Source: JABFRG01 sp046351415 (GTDB taxonomy: Bacteria; Myxococcota_A; Polyangia; Polyangiales; Polyangiaceae). Taken from it: DNA of 64,000 bases. A program made the position numbers and the translations under genes. Location: contig JAXLYO010000001.1 in NCBI GenBank assembly GCA_046351415.1, positions 248,001 to 312,000 of the forward strand, given 5' to 3'. Shown here one piece after another: positions 1 through 7,365 of the stretch (positions are counted from its first letter, which is position 1; the number at the start of each line of letters is the position of its first letter). Under the pieces are notes generated by a model. That model searched no databases. It was not told where the DNA came from and saw nothing but the letters and a program-made list of their open reading frames with translations.

Positions 1-727
1 GATCGGACCCCGCGAGGGCGAGCGCGCGTTCTCCGAGCAGAATCGCGTCCGTCGTCGCCTGGACTTCTCGCTCGAGCTCGGCGTGATTCTTCGGTCCGGG
101 GTAGCTGCGAACGAAACCGTGGCTGAGCAGCCAGATGTCGCTGAAGGTGCGCGCCAAGAACGAAAGGGTCGGACGCAGGAGCACCGTGTTCAATTCGCGA
201 ACGTTGCCCTTCGCATGGGATGCGCGACGTGCTGCGCGAACGCGCGCCTGCAAGTTGGAGATCGTGAGGGCGTGCTCGCCAAGTTGCTCGCGAAGGGCGA
301 CGGGCTTCGTTCCCGACGCGAAGATCCGCTCAAGCACCGAAGAACGCACTTCGTCGACGCGAGGGGACTTCCATTGGCGGTGAATGCGGTGCTTGTCGAG
401 GTCTTCTTCGTCTTCGCCCATGGCCGCGGGGAAAGCGGACTCGAAAACGAGCTCTCGCGAGAGGACCCGCCGCTGCCACGCGCCCCACACCTTGTCGTGA
501 TGCGGCTCAAGGGCTTCGGCGAACGAATCGAGAAGGTGTGCCGCGTCGTCGACGACTTCGCGGTGCAAGGAGAGCCAACCTGCCCACGAAAGCTCCGCCC
601 GCACGCGGAACGTCTTGCCCTTGCTGCACGTGAGGAGCTCGGCGGCCGCCGTCTCCACCTGGACGAGTGCGCAGACCGAACGGCCCAAGAGCGGACTCAG
701 GACACCGATTTTCTCAATACAATCCAT
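1..727 (-). CDS. Hypothetical protein, C-terminus cut by window edge
   Basis: An open frame of 242 codons runs leftward from an ATG at 727 and is still open at base 1, so the C-terminus is missing. The protein starts MDCIEKIGVLSPLLG, is soluble, rich in Glu, Arg and Ala with likely helices, and shows no signal peptide, membrane segment or motif that I recognise. The plus-strand frames over the same bases read as low-complexity Arg-rich protein and are shadows. It is divergent from the ribosomal operon and separated from it by 335 bases. Function unknown; that it is a gene is inferred from the long uninterrupted frame and protein-like composition. Confidence 0.6.
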   Translation of the reverse strand, partial: MDCIEKIGVLSPLLGRSVCALVQVETAAAELLTCSKGKTFRVRAELSWAGWLSLHREVVDDAAHLLDSFAEALEPHHDKVWGAWQRRVLSRELVFESAFPAAMGEDEEDLDKHRIHRQWKSPRVDEVRSSVLERIFASGTKPVALREQLGEHALTISNLQARVRAARRASHAKGNVRELNTVLLRPTLSFLARTFSDIWLLSHGFVRSYPGPKNHAELEREVQATTDAILLGERALALAGSD

Positions 728-911
728 TATTTGTGTACAGTCAGAAGCGGGCGAGCGAGGCGGTGGCGAGGGCTCTACTGTTAAACGTAGCGCGCCCAGT
801 AGCGGGGGCAAGGCACAGTTTCGGTCGGCTCTGCCCCGAGCGCCGCGTCCTGGCTCCGGTCTGCCTCATGCCAGATTCGGCATGGCTCAGGGGAAAGATA
901 CTTCAAATCGC

Positions 912-939
912 TTGCCAACCGAAAATCGGCGCGTATAGT
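912..939 (+). promoter_or_regulatory. Sigma-70-like promoter of the rplV operon
   Basis: TTGCCA (912-917) and TATAGT (934-939) are separated by 16 bases. They lie about 120 bases before rplV, the first ribosomal gene of the cluster. The leader between promoter and rplV contains a small hairpin (CCGGA 1013-1017 with TCCGG 1023-1027). Bases 728-911, between this site and the divergent gene, show no gene. Predicted from sequence only. Confidence 0.5.
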
Positions 940-1062
940 CCGCCGTCCCTCGACCCACCTCGAAAAGCGCTTTGCGCAAAGAGGCGTCGCGGGTTATTCG
1001 CCGCCGTAACGGCCGGACTTTTTCCGGTACGACGGGGCCTCTCCCAAACACCAAGGTTTCTC

Positions 1063-1407
1063 ATGGTAAGCAAGGCGATCGCCCGCTTCGCGCGGATGAG
1101 CCCGCGCAAGGCTCGTGTTGTGGTCAATCTCATTCGCGGCCGTCAGGCTGGCGAAGCGCTCCAGCTCTTGGAGTTCACCAAGAAGTCTGCAGCCCCCATG
1201 CTGAAGAAGCTCGTGGAGTCTGCCGTCGCCAACGCCAAGACGACGAAGCCCGGCGTCGACCTCGACGCACTCTTCGTCGAGACGGCCATGGTCGACAAGG
1301 CCCCGAACAAGCACATGCGCCGCTGGCGTCCCCGCGCGATGGGTCGCGCGACCCGCATTCAAAAGGGCCTCTCCCACATCACGATCATCCTCGGCGAACG
1401 CGCCTGA
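1063..1407 (+). CDS. rplV: 50S ribosomal protein L22
   Basis: L22 of the large subunit, lining the nascent-chain exit tunnel and binding 23S rRNA. The 114-residue product begins MVSKAIARFARMSPRKAR and ends GLSHITIILGERA. The M-S-P-R-K-A-R block, the KKLVESAVANA helix and the C-terminal beta-hairpin (HMRRWRPRAMGRA) are typical of the family, and the length is normal. The ATG at 1063 is preferred because upstream codons do not look like L22. It is the first gene of the cluster here: rpsS, rplB and the rest of the usual S10 section are not upstream. Confidence 0.97.
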   Translation: MVSKAIARFARMSPRKARVVVNLIRGRQAGEALQLLEFTKKSAAPMLKKLVESAVANAKTTKPGVDLDALFVETAMVDKAPNKHMRRWRPRAMGRATRIQKGLSHITIILGERA

Positions 1408-1436
1408 GCAGCTGACAGCAGAAGAGAAGAAGACAC

Positions 1437-2135
1437 ATGGGTCAAAAAGTTCATCCGTATGGTTTCCGCCTCGGCGTCATCAAGACCTGGAACTCGAAGT
1501 GGTTCGAGGACAAGGCCTACGCCAAGTGGCTCCATGAAGACATTCGCATTCGCCGCGCCGTCAAAGAGTTCTTGATGAACGCGAGCATTGCGGGCGTCGA
1601 GGTCGAGCGCGCCGCGAACAAGGTGAAGGTCATCGTCTTCACCGCGCGTCCGGGCATGGTCATCGGCAAGGGCGGCAAGGGCATCGAGACCCTCAAGACC
1701 GGCAACCTTACGACGGCGGCCAAGGGCGAGCCCTTGTTCCCCGGCGTTCAATCGTTCACCGAGAACGAAGTCTTCATCGACGTGCAGGAAGTCCGCAAGG
1801 CCGAGACGGCCGCTCAGCTCGTTGCCGAGAACGTCGGCATGCAGCTTGAGCGCCGCGTCGCGTTCCGCCGCGCCATGAAGAAGGCCGTTGCCACCGCGAT
1901 GAAGTTCGGTGCGAAGGGCATCCGTATCCGTTGCTCGGGTCGTCTCGGTGGCGCCGAAATGAGCCGCGTCGAAACGTACCGCGAGGGGCGCGTCCCCCTC
2001 CACACGCTCCGTGCAGACATCGAATTCGGCACCGCCGAAGCTCGCACCAAGTACGGCATCATCGGCATCAAGTGCTGGATCTTCCGTGGTGAGGTTCTTC
2101 CCCGCCGCGTCCGTCGCCCGACGACGGGTACCTGA
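1437..2135 (+). CDS. rpsC: 30S ribosomal protein S3
   Basis: S3, a small-subunit head protein at the mRNA entry site. 232 residues beginning MGQKVHPYGFRLG. The KH-domain GxxG loop is visible as VIGKGGKG, and the C-terminal domain carries SGRLGGAE and YREGRVPLHTLRAD. Compared with the E. coli protein, the KH domain has about a dozen extra residues between GIETLK and the VFIDVQEVRK strand (around residues 87-103). The gene lies 29 bases after rplV in the conserved rplV-rpsC-rplP order. Confidence 0.97.
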   Translation: MGQKVHPYGFRLGVIKTWNSKWFEDKAYAKWLHEDIRIRRAVKEFLMNASIAGVEVERAANKVKVIVFTARPGMVIGKGGKGIETLKTGNLTTAAKGEPLFPGVQSFTENEVFIDVQEVRKAETAAQLVAENVGMQLERRVAFRRAMKKAVATAMKFGAKGIRIRCSGRLGGAEMSRVETYREGRVPLHTLRADIEFGTAEARTKYGIIGIKCWIFRGEVLPRRVRRPTTGT

Positions 2136-2154
2136 TTTTTTCTAGAGGACAATC

Positions 2155-2565
2155 ATGCTTTCCCCGAAGCGAACCAAATTCCGCAAGGCCCAGAAGGGCA
2201 ACAACCGAGGCATCGCCTACCGAGGTTCCGACCTCGCGTTCGGTGACTTCGCGATGCAGGCTGCCGAGCCCGGTCGCTTGACCGCTCGCCAGATCGAAGC
2301 TGCCCGTATGGCGATCACGCGCCACGTAAAGCGCGCCGGCAAGCTCTGGATCCGCGTCTTCCCCGACCGCCCGGTCACCAAGAAGCCCCTCGAAGTACGT
2401 ATGGGTGGAGGCAAAGGCGGCGTCGAACTCTGGTCCGCGGTCATTCAACCGGGTCGCGTCATGTACGAGATCTCGGGCGTCGACCTCGCAACCGCCAAGG
2501 AAGCCTTCCGGCTCGCCGGGCACAAGTTGCCCGTGGCCTACAAACTTCTCCAGCGAGGAATCTGA
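2155..2565 (+). CDS. rplP: 50S ribosomal protein L16
   Basis: L16 helps organise the A-site region of 23S rRNA. 136 residues from MLSPKRTKFRKAQKG, with the diagnostic KTKF-like N-terminus, GRLTARQIEAARMAITRH and MGGGKGGVELW (a variant of the usual MGxGKG motif). The length matches the family. It lies 19 bases after rpsC and one base before the rpmC start. Confidence 0.97.
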   Translation: MLSPKRTKFRKAQKGNNRGIAYRGSDLAFGDFAMQAAEPGRLTARQIEAARMAITRHVKRAGKLWIRVFPDRPVTKKPLEVRMGGGKGGVELWSAVIQPGRVMYEISGVDLATAKEAFRLAGHKLPVAYKLLQRGI

Positions 2566-2566
2566 G

Positions 2567-2815
2567 ATGAAAGCCAAGGATCTGCACGAAAAGAGCGTGG
2601 AAGACCTGAAGGAGCTCGAGGCGTCGCTGACGCGCGATCTCTTCAAGGCCAAGATGAAGAACTTCACGAATCGCCTCGACGACACGAGCTCGCTCGGAAA
2701 GTCGCGGAAGGAAGTGGCGCGGGTCAAGACCGTGCTTCAGCAGAAGTCGCTCGGCATCACCCCGGTCGCAGCCGCGAAGGCGGGCAAGCCTGCCAAGGCC
2801 GGAAAGAAGAAGTAA
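2567..2815 (+). CDS. rpmC: 50S ribosomal protein L29
   Basis: L29, a two-helix protein at the tunnel exit. The ATG at 2567 follows the rplP stop by one base and gives 82 residues starting MKAKDLHEKSVEDL. The helical hairpin with LFKAKMKNFTN and the arginine/lysine helix are recognisable. The family is usually 63-70 residues; the extra length is a Lys/Ala-rich tail (KAGKPAKAGKKK). Confidence 0.95.
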   Translation: MKAKDLHEKSVEDLKELEASLTRDLFKAKMKNFTNRLDDTSSLGKSRKEVARVKTVLQQKSLGITPVAAAKAGKPAKAGKKK

Positions 2816-2824
2816 GGCGCCCCT

Positions 2825-3124
2825 ATGAGCCAAACAGCAGAAACCAAATCAGAAAGCACGGGCACTGGCGTCGGATTCCGACGCAAGATGGTCGGCAAAG
2901 TCGTTTCCGACAAGATGGACAAGACCGTCGTCGTCGAGTGCATTACCGCTCGCCGCGACCCCCTCTACGGGAAGTACGTCCGCACGAAGAAGCGCTACCA
3001 AGCTCACGACGAGACGAACCAGTTCAAGACTGGTGATCACGTCGAAATTCAGGAGAACCGTCCGGTCTCCAAACTGAAGCGATTCGTGGTGATTCGCCTC
3101 GTCAAGAAGTTCGTGGAGGAATGA
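2825..3124 (+). CDS. rpsQ: 30S ribosomal protein S17
   Basis: S17, an OB-fold primary 16S rRNA binder. 99 residues with a short polar N-terminal extension before RRKMVGKVVSDKMDKTVVV. The later block DPLYGKYVRTKKRYQAHDE is diagnostic, as is the GDHVEIQENRPVSKLKRF strand pair. Start at 2825, nine bases after rpmC; the stop is four bases before rplN. Confidence 0.96.
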   Translation: MSQTAETKSESTGTGVGFRRKMVGKVVSDKMDKTVVVECITARRDPLYGKYVRTKKRYQAHDETNQFKTGDHVEIQENRPVSKLKRFVVIRLVKKFVEE

Positions 3125-3128
3125 ATCC

Positions 3129-3497
3129 ATGATTCAAATGCGAACAGTCCTGGAAGTGGCCGACAACTCTGGCGCGAAGCGCGTGCAGTGCGTGAAGGTC
3201 ATCGGCGGCTCCAGGCGCCGCTATGCAAGCGTTGGCGATGTCATCGTCGTCGCGATCAAAGAAGCCATTGCCGGCTCCAAGGTGAAGAAGGGCGATACGG
3301 CCAAGGCCGTCGTCGTTCGCACCACGCGTGAGATCTCGCGCGCAGACGGCAGCTACATCAAGTTCGACGAGAACAGCGCGGTCATGATCAACGCGCAGCT
3401 CGAGCCGATTGGCACCCGTATCTTTGGACCGGTCGCCCGCGAGCTCCGCGCCAAGAAGTTCATGAAGATCATCTCGCTCGCACCGGAGGTGTTGTAA
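3129..3497 (+). CDS. rplN: 50S ribosomal protein L14
   Basis: L14, at the subunit interface. 122 residues beginning MIQMRTVLEVADNSGAKR, the hallmark L14 N-terminus, with GDVIVVAIKEA and the conserved C-terminal GPVARELR. Full family length. Its TAA overlaps the rplX ATG by one base, so the two are probably translationally coupled. Confidence 0.97.
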   Translation: MIQMRTVLEVADNSGAKRVQCVKVIGGSRRRYASVGDVIVVAIKEAIAGSKVKKGDTAKAVVVRTTREISRADGSYIKFDENSAVMINAQLEPIGTRIFGPVARELRAKKFMKIISLAPEVL

Positions 3498-3862
3498 TGG
3501 CTGCCAGGCTTCGCAAGGGCGACAACGTCGTCGTCATCAGCGGAAAATACAAGGGCAAGACCGGGCTCGTCGCTCAGGTCTTCTCCGAAGACGACAAGGT
3601 GATCGTCGCTGGCCTCAACATGGTCAAGCGCCACCAAAAGCCGAACGCCCGCAATCAGCAGGGTGGCGTCATCGAGAAGGAAATGCCGTTCCACGCCTCG
3701 AAGGTCATGCCCATCGACCCGAAGACTGGCAAAGGAACCCGCGTCAACTTCAAGACCGACGACAAGGGCAACAAGGTTCGCCTCGCCAAGAGCGGCGAGG
3801 TTCTCCCGAACGCAGCGGCCGGCAAGAAGGCAGCTTCGAGCGGTAAGGGCGTGGAGAAGTAG
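3497..3862 (+). CDS. rplX: 50S ribosomal protein L24
   Basis: L24, an assembly-initiating protein with a KOW domain. 121 residues: the N-terminal KOW reads RLRKGDNVVVISGKYKGKTG, followed by GLNMVKRHQKP and a C-terminal extension rich in Lys, Ala and Gly. Starts on the last base of the rplN stop codon; rplE follows after two bases. Confidence 0.96.
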   Translation: MAARLRKGDNVVVISGKYKGKTGLVAQVFSEDDKVIVAGLNMVKRHQKPNARNQQGGVIEKEMPFHASKVMPIDPKTGKGTRVNFKTDDKGNKVRLAKSGEVLPNAAAGKKAASSGKGVEK

Positions 3863-3864
3863 TC

Positions 3865-4500
3865 ATGGCGAGTACGAAAAAAGAAGGCAAGAAGCGAGAA
3901 GGCGCAGCCGCGGACGCAGCCGTCGTCCAACGCGTCGTCTCCGACACCCAGGCCGTTCCGGCGCGCCTTGCAGAGAAGTACAAGTCTGACGTCGCTCCCG
4001 CGCTCACGAAGCAGTTCAGCTACAAGAACGCGATGCAGGTCCCGCGCTTGCAGAAGATCGTCGTCAACATGGGTCTCGGCGCCGCCGTGTCGAACCCGAA
4101 GATCATCGACACCGCAGTCGTCGAGCTCCAAGCCATCACCGGCCAGAAGCCCGTCGTCACGCGCTCGAAGAAAGCCATCGCGAGCTTCAAGCTCCGCGCA
4201 GGGCTTCCCATCGGCGCAATGGTCACGCTCCGCGGCGACCGTATGTGGGAGTTCATGGATCGCCTCGTCAACATATCGCTGGCTCGCGTTCGCGACTTCC
4301 GCGGTGTTTCGCGCAAGGCCTTCGATGGCAAGGGCAACTACACGCTCGGTCTCAAGGAGCAGATCATCTTCCCGGAGATCAACTACGACCGCATCGACGT
4401 GGTGAAGGGCATGAACATCTGCTTCGTCACGACGGCTCGTACGGACGAAGAAGGTCGCGCTCTGCTCACCCATCTCGGAATGCCCTTCCGCGCGGCTTGA
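3865..4500 (+). CDS. rplE: 50S ribosomal protein L5
   Basis: L5 binds 5S rRNA and contacts the P-site tRNA. 211 residues. Family features: LQKIVVNMGLG, ITGQKPVVTRSKKAIA, FKLRAGLPIG, VTLRGDRMWEFMDRL and FPEINYD. The protein is about 30 residues longer than usual because of a charged, Ala-rich N-terminal extension before RLAEKYKSDV. No alternative ATG nearer the domain was found, so the extension seems real. It is followed by a 62-base gap before rpsN. Confidence 0.96.
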   Translation: MASTKKEGKKREGAAADAAVVQRVVSDTQAVPARLAEKYKSDVAPALTKQFSYKNAMQVPRLQKIVVNMGLGAAVSNPKIIDTAVVELQAITGQKPVVTRSKKAIASFKLRAGLPIGAMVTLRGDRMWEFMDRLVNISLARVRDFRGVSRKAFDGKGNYTLGLKEQIIFPEINYDRIDVVKGMNICFVTTARTDEEGRALLTHLGMPFRAA

Positions 4501-4562
4501 GCAGCCTCCACCCAACCAAGTTTTCACGTTTCAGTTAGGCAGAAGAAGAAAGAGATTCACGA

Positions 4563-4748
4563 ATGGCACGTGCAAGTCAGTTTGCAAAACTCAATCGCGC
4601 ACCGAAGTTTTCGACGCGCGCCAAGAGCCGTTGCAAGGTATGCGGGCGCTCCCGCGGTTACTACCGCAAGTTCGAACTCTGCCGTATTTGTCTCCGTGTT
4701 TTCGCCCTCCGCGGCGAGATCCCGGGTGTTACCAAGGCAAGCTGGTGA
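4563..4748 (+). CDS. rpsN: 30S ribosomal protein S14, zinc-binding type
   Basis: S14 of the small-subunit head. The 61-residue product is the short zinc-ribbon type, with CKVC (residues about 21-24) and CRIC (about 38-41) forming a CxxC-x13-CxxC site. It sits in the spc order rplE-rpsN-rpsH. Start ATG 4563; the gene ends four bases before rpsH. Confidence 0.96.
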   Translation: MARASQFAKLNRAPKFSTRAKSRCKVCGRSRGYYRKFELCRICLRVFALRGEIPGVTKASW

Positions 4749-4752
4749 TCCC

Positions 4753-5157
4753 ATGATGACCGATCCGATTTCCGACATGCTCACTCGTATCCGCAACGCC
4801 TCGATGGCGCGCCACGACCGCACGGTCATGCCGCACTCGATGATGAAGGAGCGAGTTGCCCAAGTGCTCAAAGCCGAAGGTTTCATCGACGACGTTCGCG
4901 TCGCCGAGGCCGAGGAAGGCGGCCAATCGAAGACGCTCACCATCGTCATGCGCTACGGCCGTGACCGCGTCTCCGCCATCGACGGCGTTCGTCGCGTCTC
5001 CTCTCCCGGTCGTCGCGTGTACGTGCGCCACGATCGCATTCCGCGGGTTCGCGCCGGCTTGGGGATCTCGATCCTCTCCACGAGCGCTGGCGTCATGACC
5101 GACACGGACGCACGCAAGCAGCGCGTCGGTGGCGAGCTCATCTGTGAGGTGTGGTGA
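4753..5157 (+). CDS. rpsH: 30S ribosomal protein S8
   Basis: S8, a 16S rRNA central-domain binder and, in E. coli, the spc operon translational repressor. 134 residues from the ATG at 4753 (a second ATG follows at 4756). Conserved: DPISDMLTRIRNA, IPRVRAGLGI, ISTSAGVMTD with one substitution (ILSTSAG), and GGELICEVW at the end. Its TGA overlaps the rplF ATG by one base. Confidence 0.96.
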   Translation: MMTDPISDMLTRIRNASMARHDRTVMPHSMMKERVAQVLKAEGFIDDVRVAEAEEGGQSKTLTIVMRYGRDRVSAIDGVRRVSSPGRRVYVRHDRIPRVRAGLGISILSTSAGVMTDTDARKQRVGGELICEVW

Positions 5158-5741
5158 TGGCTACTGAAGTCAAAGATCTCCGTAATTCGCGCGTCGGTAA
5201 GCGCCCGGTCGTGCTCCCCAAGGGTGTCACGGCAACGCTCGCGAACGGCGTCATCAAGATCAAGGGCGGCAAGGGCGAGCTCTCTCGCAAACTTCCCCCG
5301 AACGTCAACGTCACGGTCGACGCCACTGGCATCACCGTCGTCCCGACGATCGGCGGCCGCGATGGTGCGCGCTTCCAGGGGCTCACCCGCGCGCTCATCA
5401 ACGGCATGGTCATCGGTACGAGCGAAGGCTTCACGAAGACGATGGAACTCAAGGGCACCGGCTATCGCGCCGAGCTCAAGGGCCAAGTCCTCAACCTCTC
5501 GCTCGGTCTTTCGCACCCCGTGAACTTCCCCTTGCCGCAAGGCCTGAAGGTGGAAATCCCCGGCGACTCGAAGGGCACCGTCATCATCCTCAGCTGCTCG
5601 GACAAGGAAGTCCTCGGTCAAGCGGCGGCAAAGATTCGCGGGTTCCGTCCCCCGTCGCCCTACGGCGGCAAGGGAGTTCGCTTCCGCGGCGAGAAGGTCC
5701 GTGAGAAGGCGGGCAAGGCCGCTGGCGGCAAGGGCAAGTAA
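5157..5741 (+). CDS. rplF: 50S ribosomal protein L6
   Basis: L6 supports the sarcin-ricin region and factor binding. 194 residues from the ATG at 5157 inside TGATGG; a GTG at 5151 would add two residues but the coupled ATG is the better start. The two-fold L6 domain is visible, with the C-terminal signature around FRPPSPYGGKGVR. A Lys/Gly-rich tail follows. Confidence 0.96.
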   Translation: MATEVKDLRNSRVGKRPVVLPKGVTATLANGVIKIKGGKGELSRKLPPNVNVTVDATGITVVPTIGGRDGARFQGLTRALINGMVIGTSEGFTKTMELKGTGYRAELKGQVLNLSLGLSHPVNFPLPQGLKVEIPGDSKGTVIILSCSDKEVLGQAAAKIRGFRPPSPYGGKGVRFRGEKVREKAGKAAGGKGK

Positions 5742-5763
5742 GGCTTAAAGGTAGGAATCAATC

Positions 5764-6123
5764 ATGGCTATGAGAATCGTAGGCCGCGAGCGCCGTAAGC
5801 TCCGCATCCGCCGCAAGATGGAAGGCACCGCCCAAAAGCCGCGTCTTTCCGTCTTCCGCACCGCCAAGCACATCTACGCCCAAGTCGTCGACGACGTCGC
5901 GGGCACGACGGTGGCTCACGCATCGACGCTTGCGCGCGATGTCCGTGGCGCCATCGCCGAGGACGACAAGTCCGGCGCTGCGAAGAAGGTGGGCGCTGCC
6001 GTCGCGAAGGCACTCCTCGCGAAGGGCATCGAACACGTCGTCTTCGACCGCAATGGTTATCTCTATCATGGCCGAATCGCCGCCCTCGCTGAAGGCGCGC
6101 GTGAAGCTGGGCTCAAGTTCTAG
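5764..6123 (+). CDS. rplR: 50S ribosomal protein L18
   Basis: L18 binds 5S rRNA with L5. 119 residues beginning MAMRIVGRERRKLRIRRK. The conserved PRLSVFRTAKHIYAQVVDD, VGAAVAKALLAKGI and VFDRNGYLYHGR segments are present. Normal length. A 22-base gap separates it from rplF and nine bases from rpsE. Confidence 0.96.
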   Translation: MAMRIVGRERRKLRIRRKMEGTAQKPRLSVFRTAKHIYAQVVDDVAGTTVAHASTLARDVRGAIAEDDKSGAAKKVGAAVAKALLAKGIEHVVFDRNGYLYHGRIAALAEGAREAGLKF

Positions 6124-6132
6124 GACACGCAC

Positions 6133-6693
6133 ATGGCATTCGAGATCGAAGAAGAGAAGCTCAAAGAGCGCATCATCCACATCAACCGCGTCGCGAAGGT
6201 CGTCAAGGGCGGCCGTCGCTTCTCGTTTGCGGCGCTCGTCGTCGTGGGTGACGAATCGGGTCATGTCGGCGTCGGCCTCGGCAAGGCCAACGAAGTCCCG
6301 GAAGCGATCCGCAAGGGTAACGACCAGGCCCGCAAGAACATGTTCAAGGTTCCTCTCAACGGAAAGACCATTCCGCACGAGGTTCTCGGACAGTTCGGCG
6401 CAGGCCAAGTGTTCCTCCGTCCGGCCTCCCCCGGTACGGGCGTTATCGCTGGCGGTGCGGTTCGCGCTGTCGTCGAAAGCGCCGGCATCTCCGACATCTT
6501 GTCGAAGAGCCTCAACACCTCGAACCCGCACAACGTGGTTCGTGCAACCATCCAGGGTCTTCGCTCGCTGAAGAACCTCGACATGATCGCGCAAAAGCGC
6601 GGCAAGCAAACCGGCGACATCTCTGGCTACGAAGACAAGGCCAACAAGGTGCGTCGCCAGAAGACCGCCACGCCTGCGGTGGAGGCGAAGTAA
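6133..6693 (+). CDS. rpsE: 30S ribosomal protein S5
   Basis: S5, involved in decoding fidelity and mRNA unwinding. 186 residues with the double-stranded-RNA-binding-like N-domain (IIHINRVAKVVKGGRRF, GHVGVGLGKANEVP) and the C-domain (RPASPGTGVIAGG, VVRATIQGL). A basic tail of about 20 residues extends beyond the usual end. Confidence 0.97.
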   Translation: MAFEIEEEKLKERIIHINRVAKVVKGGRRFSFAALVVVGDESGHVGVGLGKANEVPEAIRKGNDQARKNMFKVPLNGKTIPHEVLGQFGAGQVFLRPASPGTGVIAGGAVRAVVESAGISDILSKSLNTSNPHNVVRATIQGLRSLKNLDMIAQKRGKQTGDISGYEDKANKVRRQKTATPAVEAK

Positions 6694-6698
6694 ACGCG

Positions 6699-6878
6699 AT
6701 GAGCCAGCTTCACATCAAACAAATCAAGAGCGTCATCGGCCAGACCCACGCTACGCGCGAGCGTATCAAGGGCCTCGGCCTTCGTGGCCCCGGTTCCGAG
6801 GCTACGGTGGCGAACACGCCGTCGTTCCGCGGCGCCATCAAGAAGGTCCTGCACCTCGTCACCGTGAAGGAGGTCTAA
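6699..6878 (+). CDS. rpmD: 50S ribosomal protein L30
   Basis: A 59-residue protein encoded between rpsE and rplO, exactly where L30 belongs. It begins MSQLHIKQIKSVIGQ and contains the L30 pattern T-R-E-R-I-K-G-L-G-L-R followed by the conserved small basic C-terminal strand (VLHLVTVKEV). Normal L30 length. Starts five bases after rpsE; its TAA is one base before the rplO start. Confidence 0.95.
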   Translation: MSQLHIKQIKSVIGQTHATRERIKGLGLRGPGSEATVANTPSFRGAIKKVLHLVTVKEV

Positions 6879-6879
6879 C

Positions 6880-7353
6880 GTGGCCGACATTCTCAGCAAG
6901 CTCCCCAAGCCCGAAGGCGCCACCAAGAAGAAGACCCGCAAGGGTCGTGGTGTCGGCTCCGGCATCGGCAAGACCTCCGGTCGTGGTTCGAAGGGTCAGT
7001 ACGCACGTACGGGCCGCTTCAAGCCCCACTTCGAAGGCGGTCAAACGCCCCTTCAACGTCGCCTCCCGAAGCGTGGCTTCAACGCTGTCAACCCGACGCG
7101 CGTCGCTGAAGTCAACGTCGGTGCGCTCGAAGTGTTCGCCGCTGGCGCCAAGGTCGACGAGACCGTGCTCCGCGACAAGGGCCTCGTGAAGGGTCGCATC
7201 GACGCGATCAAGATCCTCGGCAAGGGCGACCTCACGAAGGCCATCGTCGTCACTGCGCACTCCTTCTCGAAGGGCGCGCAGGAGAAGATCACCAAGGCGG
7301 GCGGCAAAGCCATCCTCGCCACCGGCGCGCACGCGGCGCCCGAAGGCAAGTAG
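6880..7353 (+). CDS. rplO: 50S ribosomal protein L15
   Basis: L15, a late-assembly large-subunit protein. 157 residues from a GTG start at 6880, one base after the rpmD stop and downstream of GAAGGAGG, a strong ribosome-binding site. The Gly/Arg-rich N-terminus (KGRGVGSGIGKTSGRG), FEGGQTPLQRRLPKRGF and the C-terminal KITKAGGKA are diagnostic. Confidence 0.96.
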   Translation: MADILSKLPKPEGATKKKTRKGRGVGSGIGKTSGRGSKGQYARTGRFKPHFEGGQTPLQRRLPKRGFNAVNPTRVAEVNVGALEVFAAGAKVDETVLRDKGLVKGRIDAIKILGKGDLTKAIVVTAHSFSKGAQEKITKAGGKAILATGAHAAPEGK

Positions 7354-7365
7354 GCTCCGCACCGA

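Noticed and set aside
83..784. Plus-strand frame of 233 codons at the left edge
   Set aside because: Arg/Glu-rich composition typical of an antisense shadow. The minus-strand frame over the same bases reads as a better protein and is open across the whole stretch.
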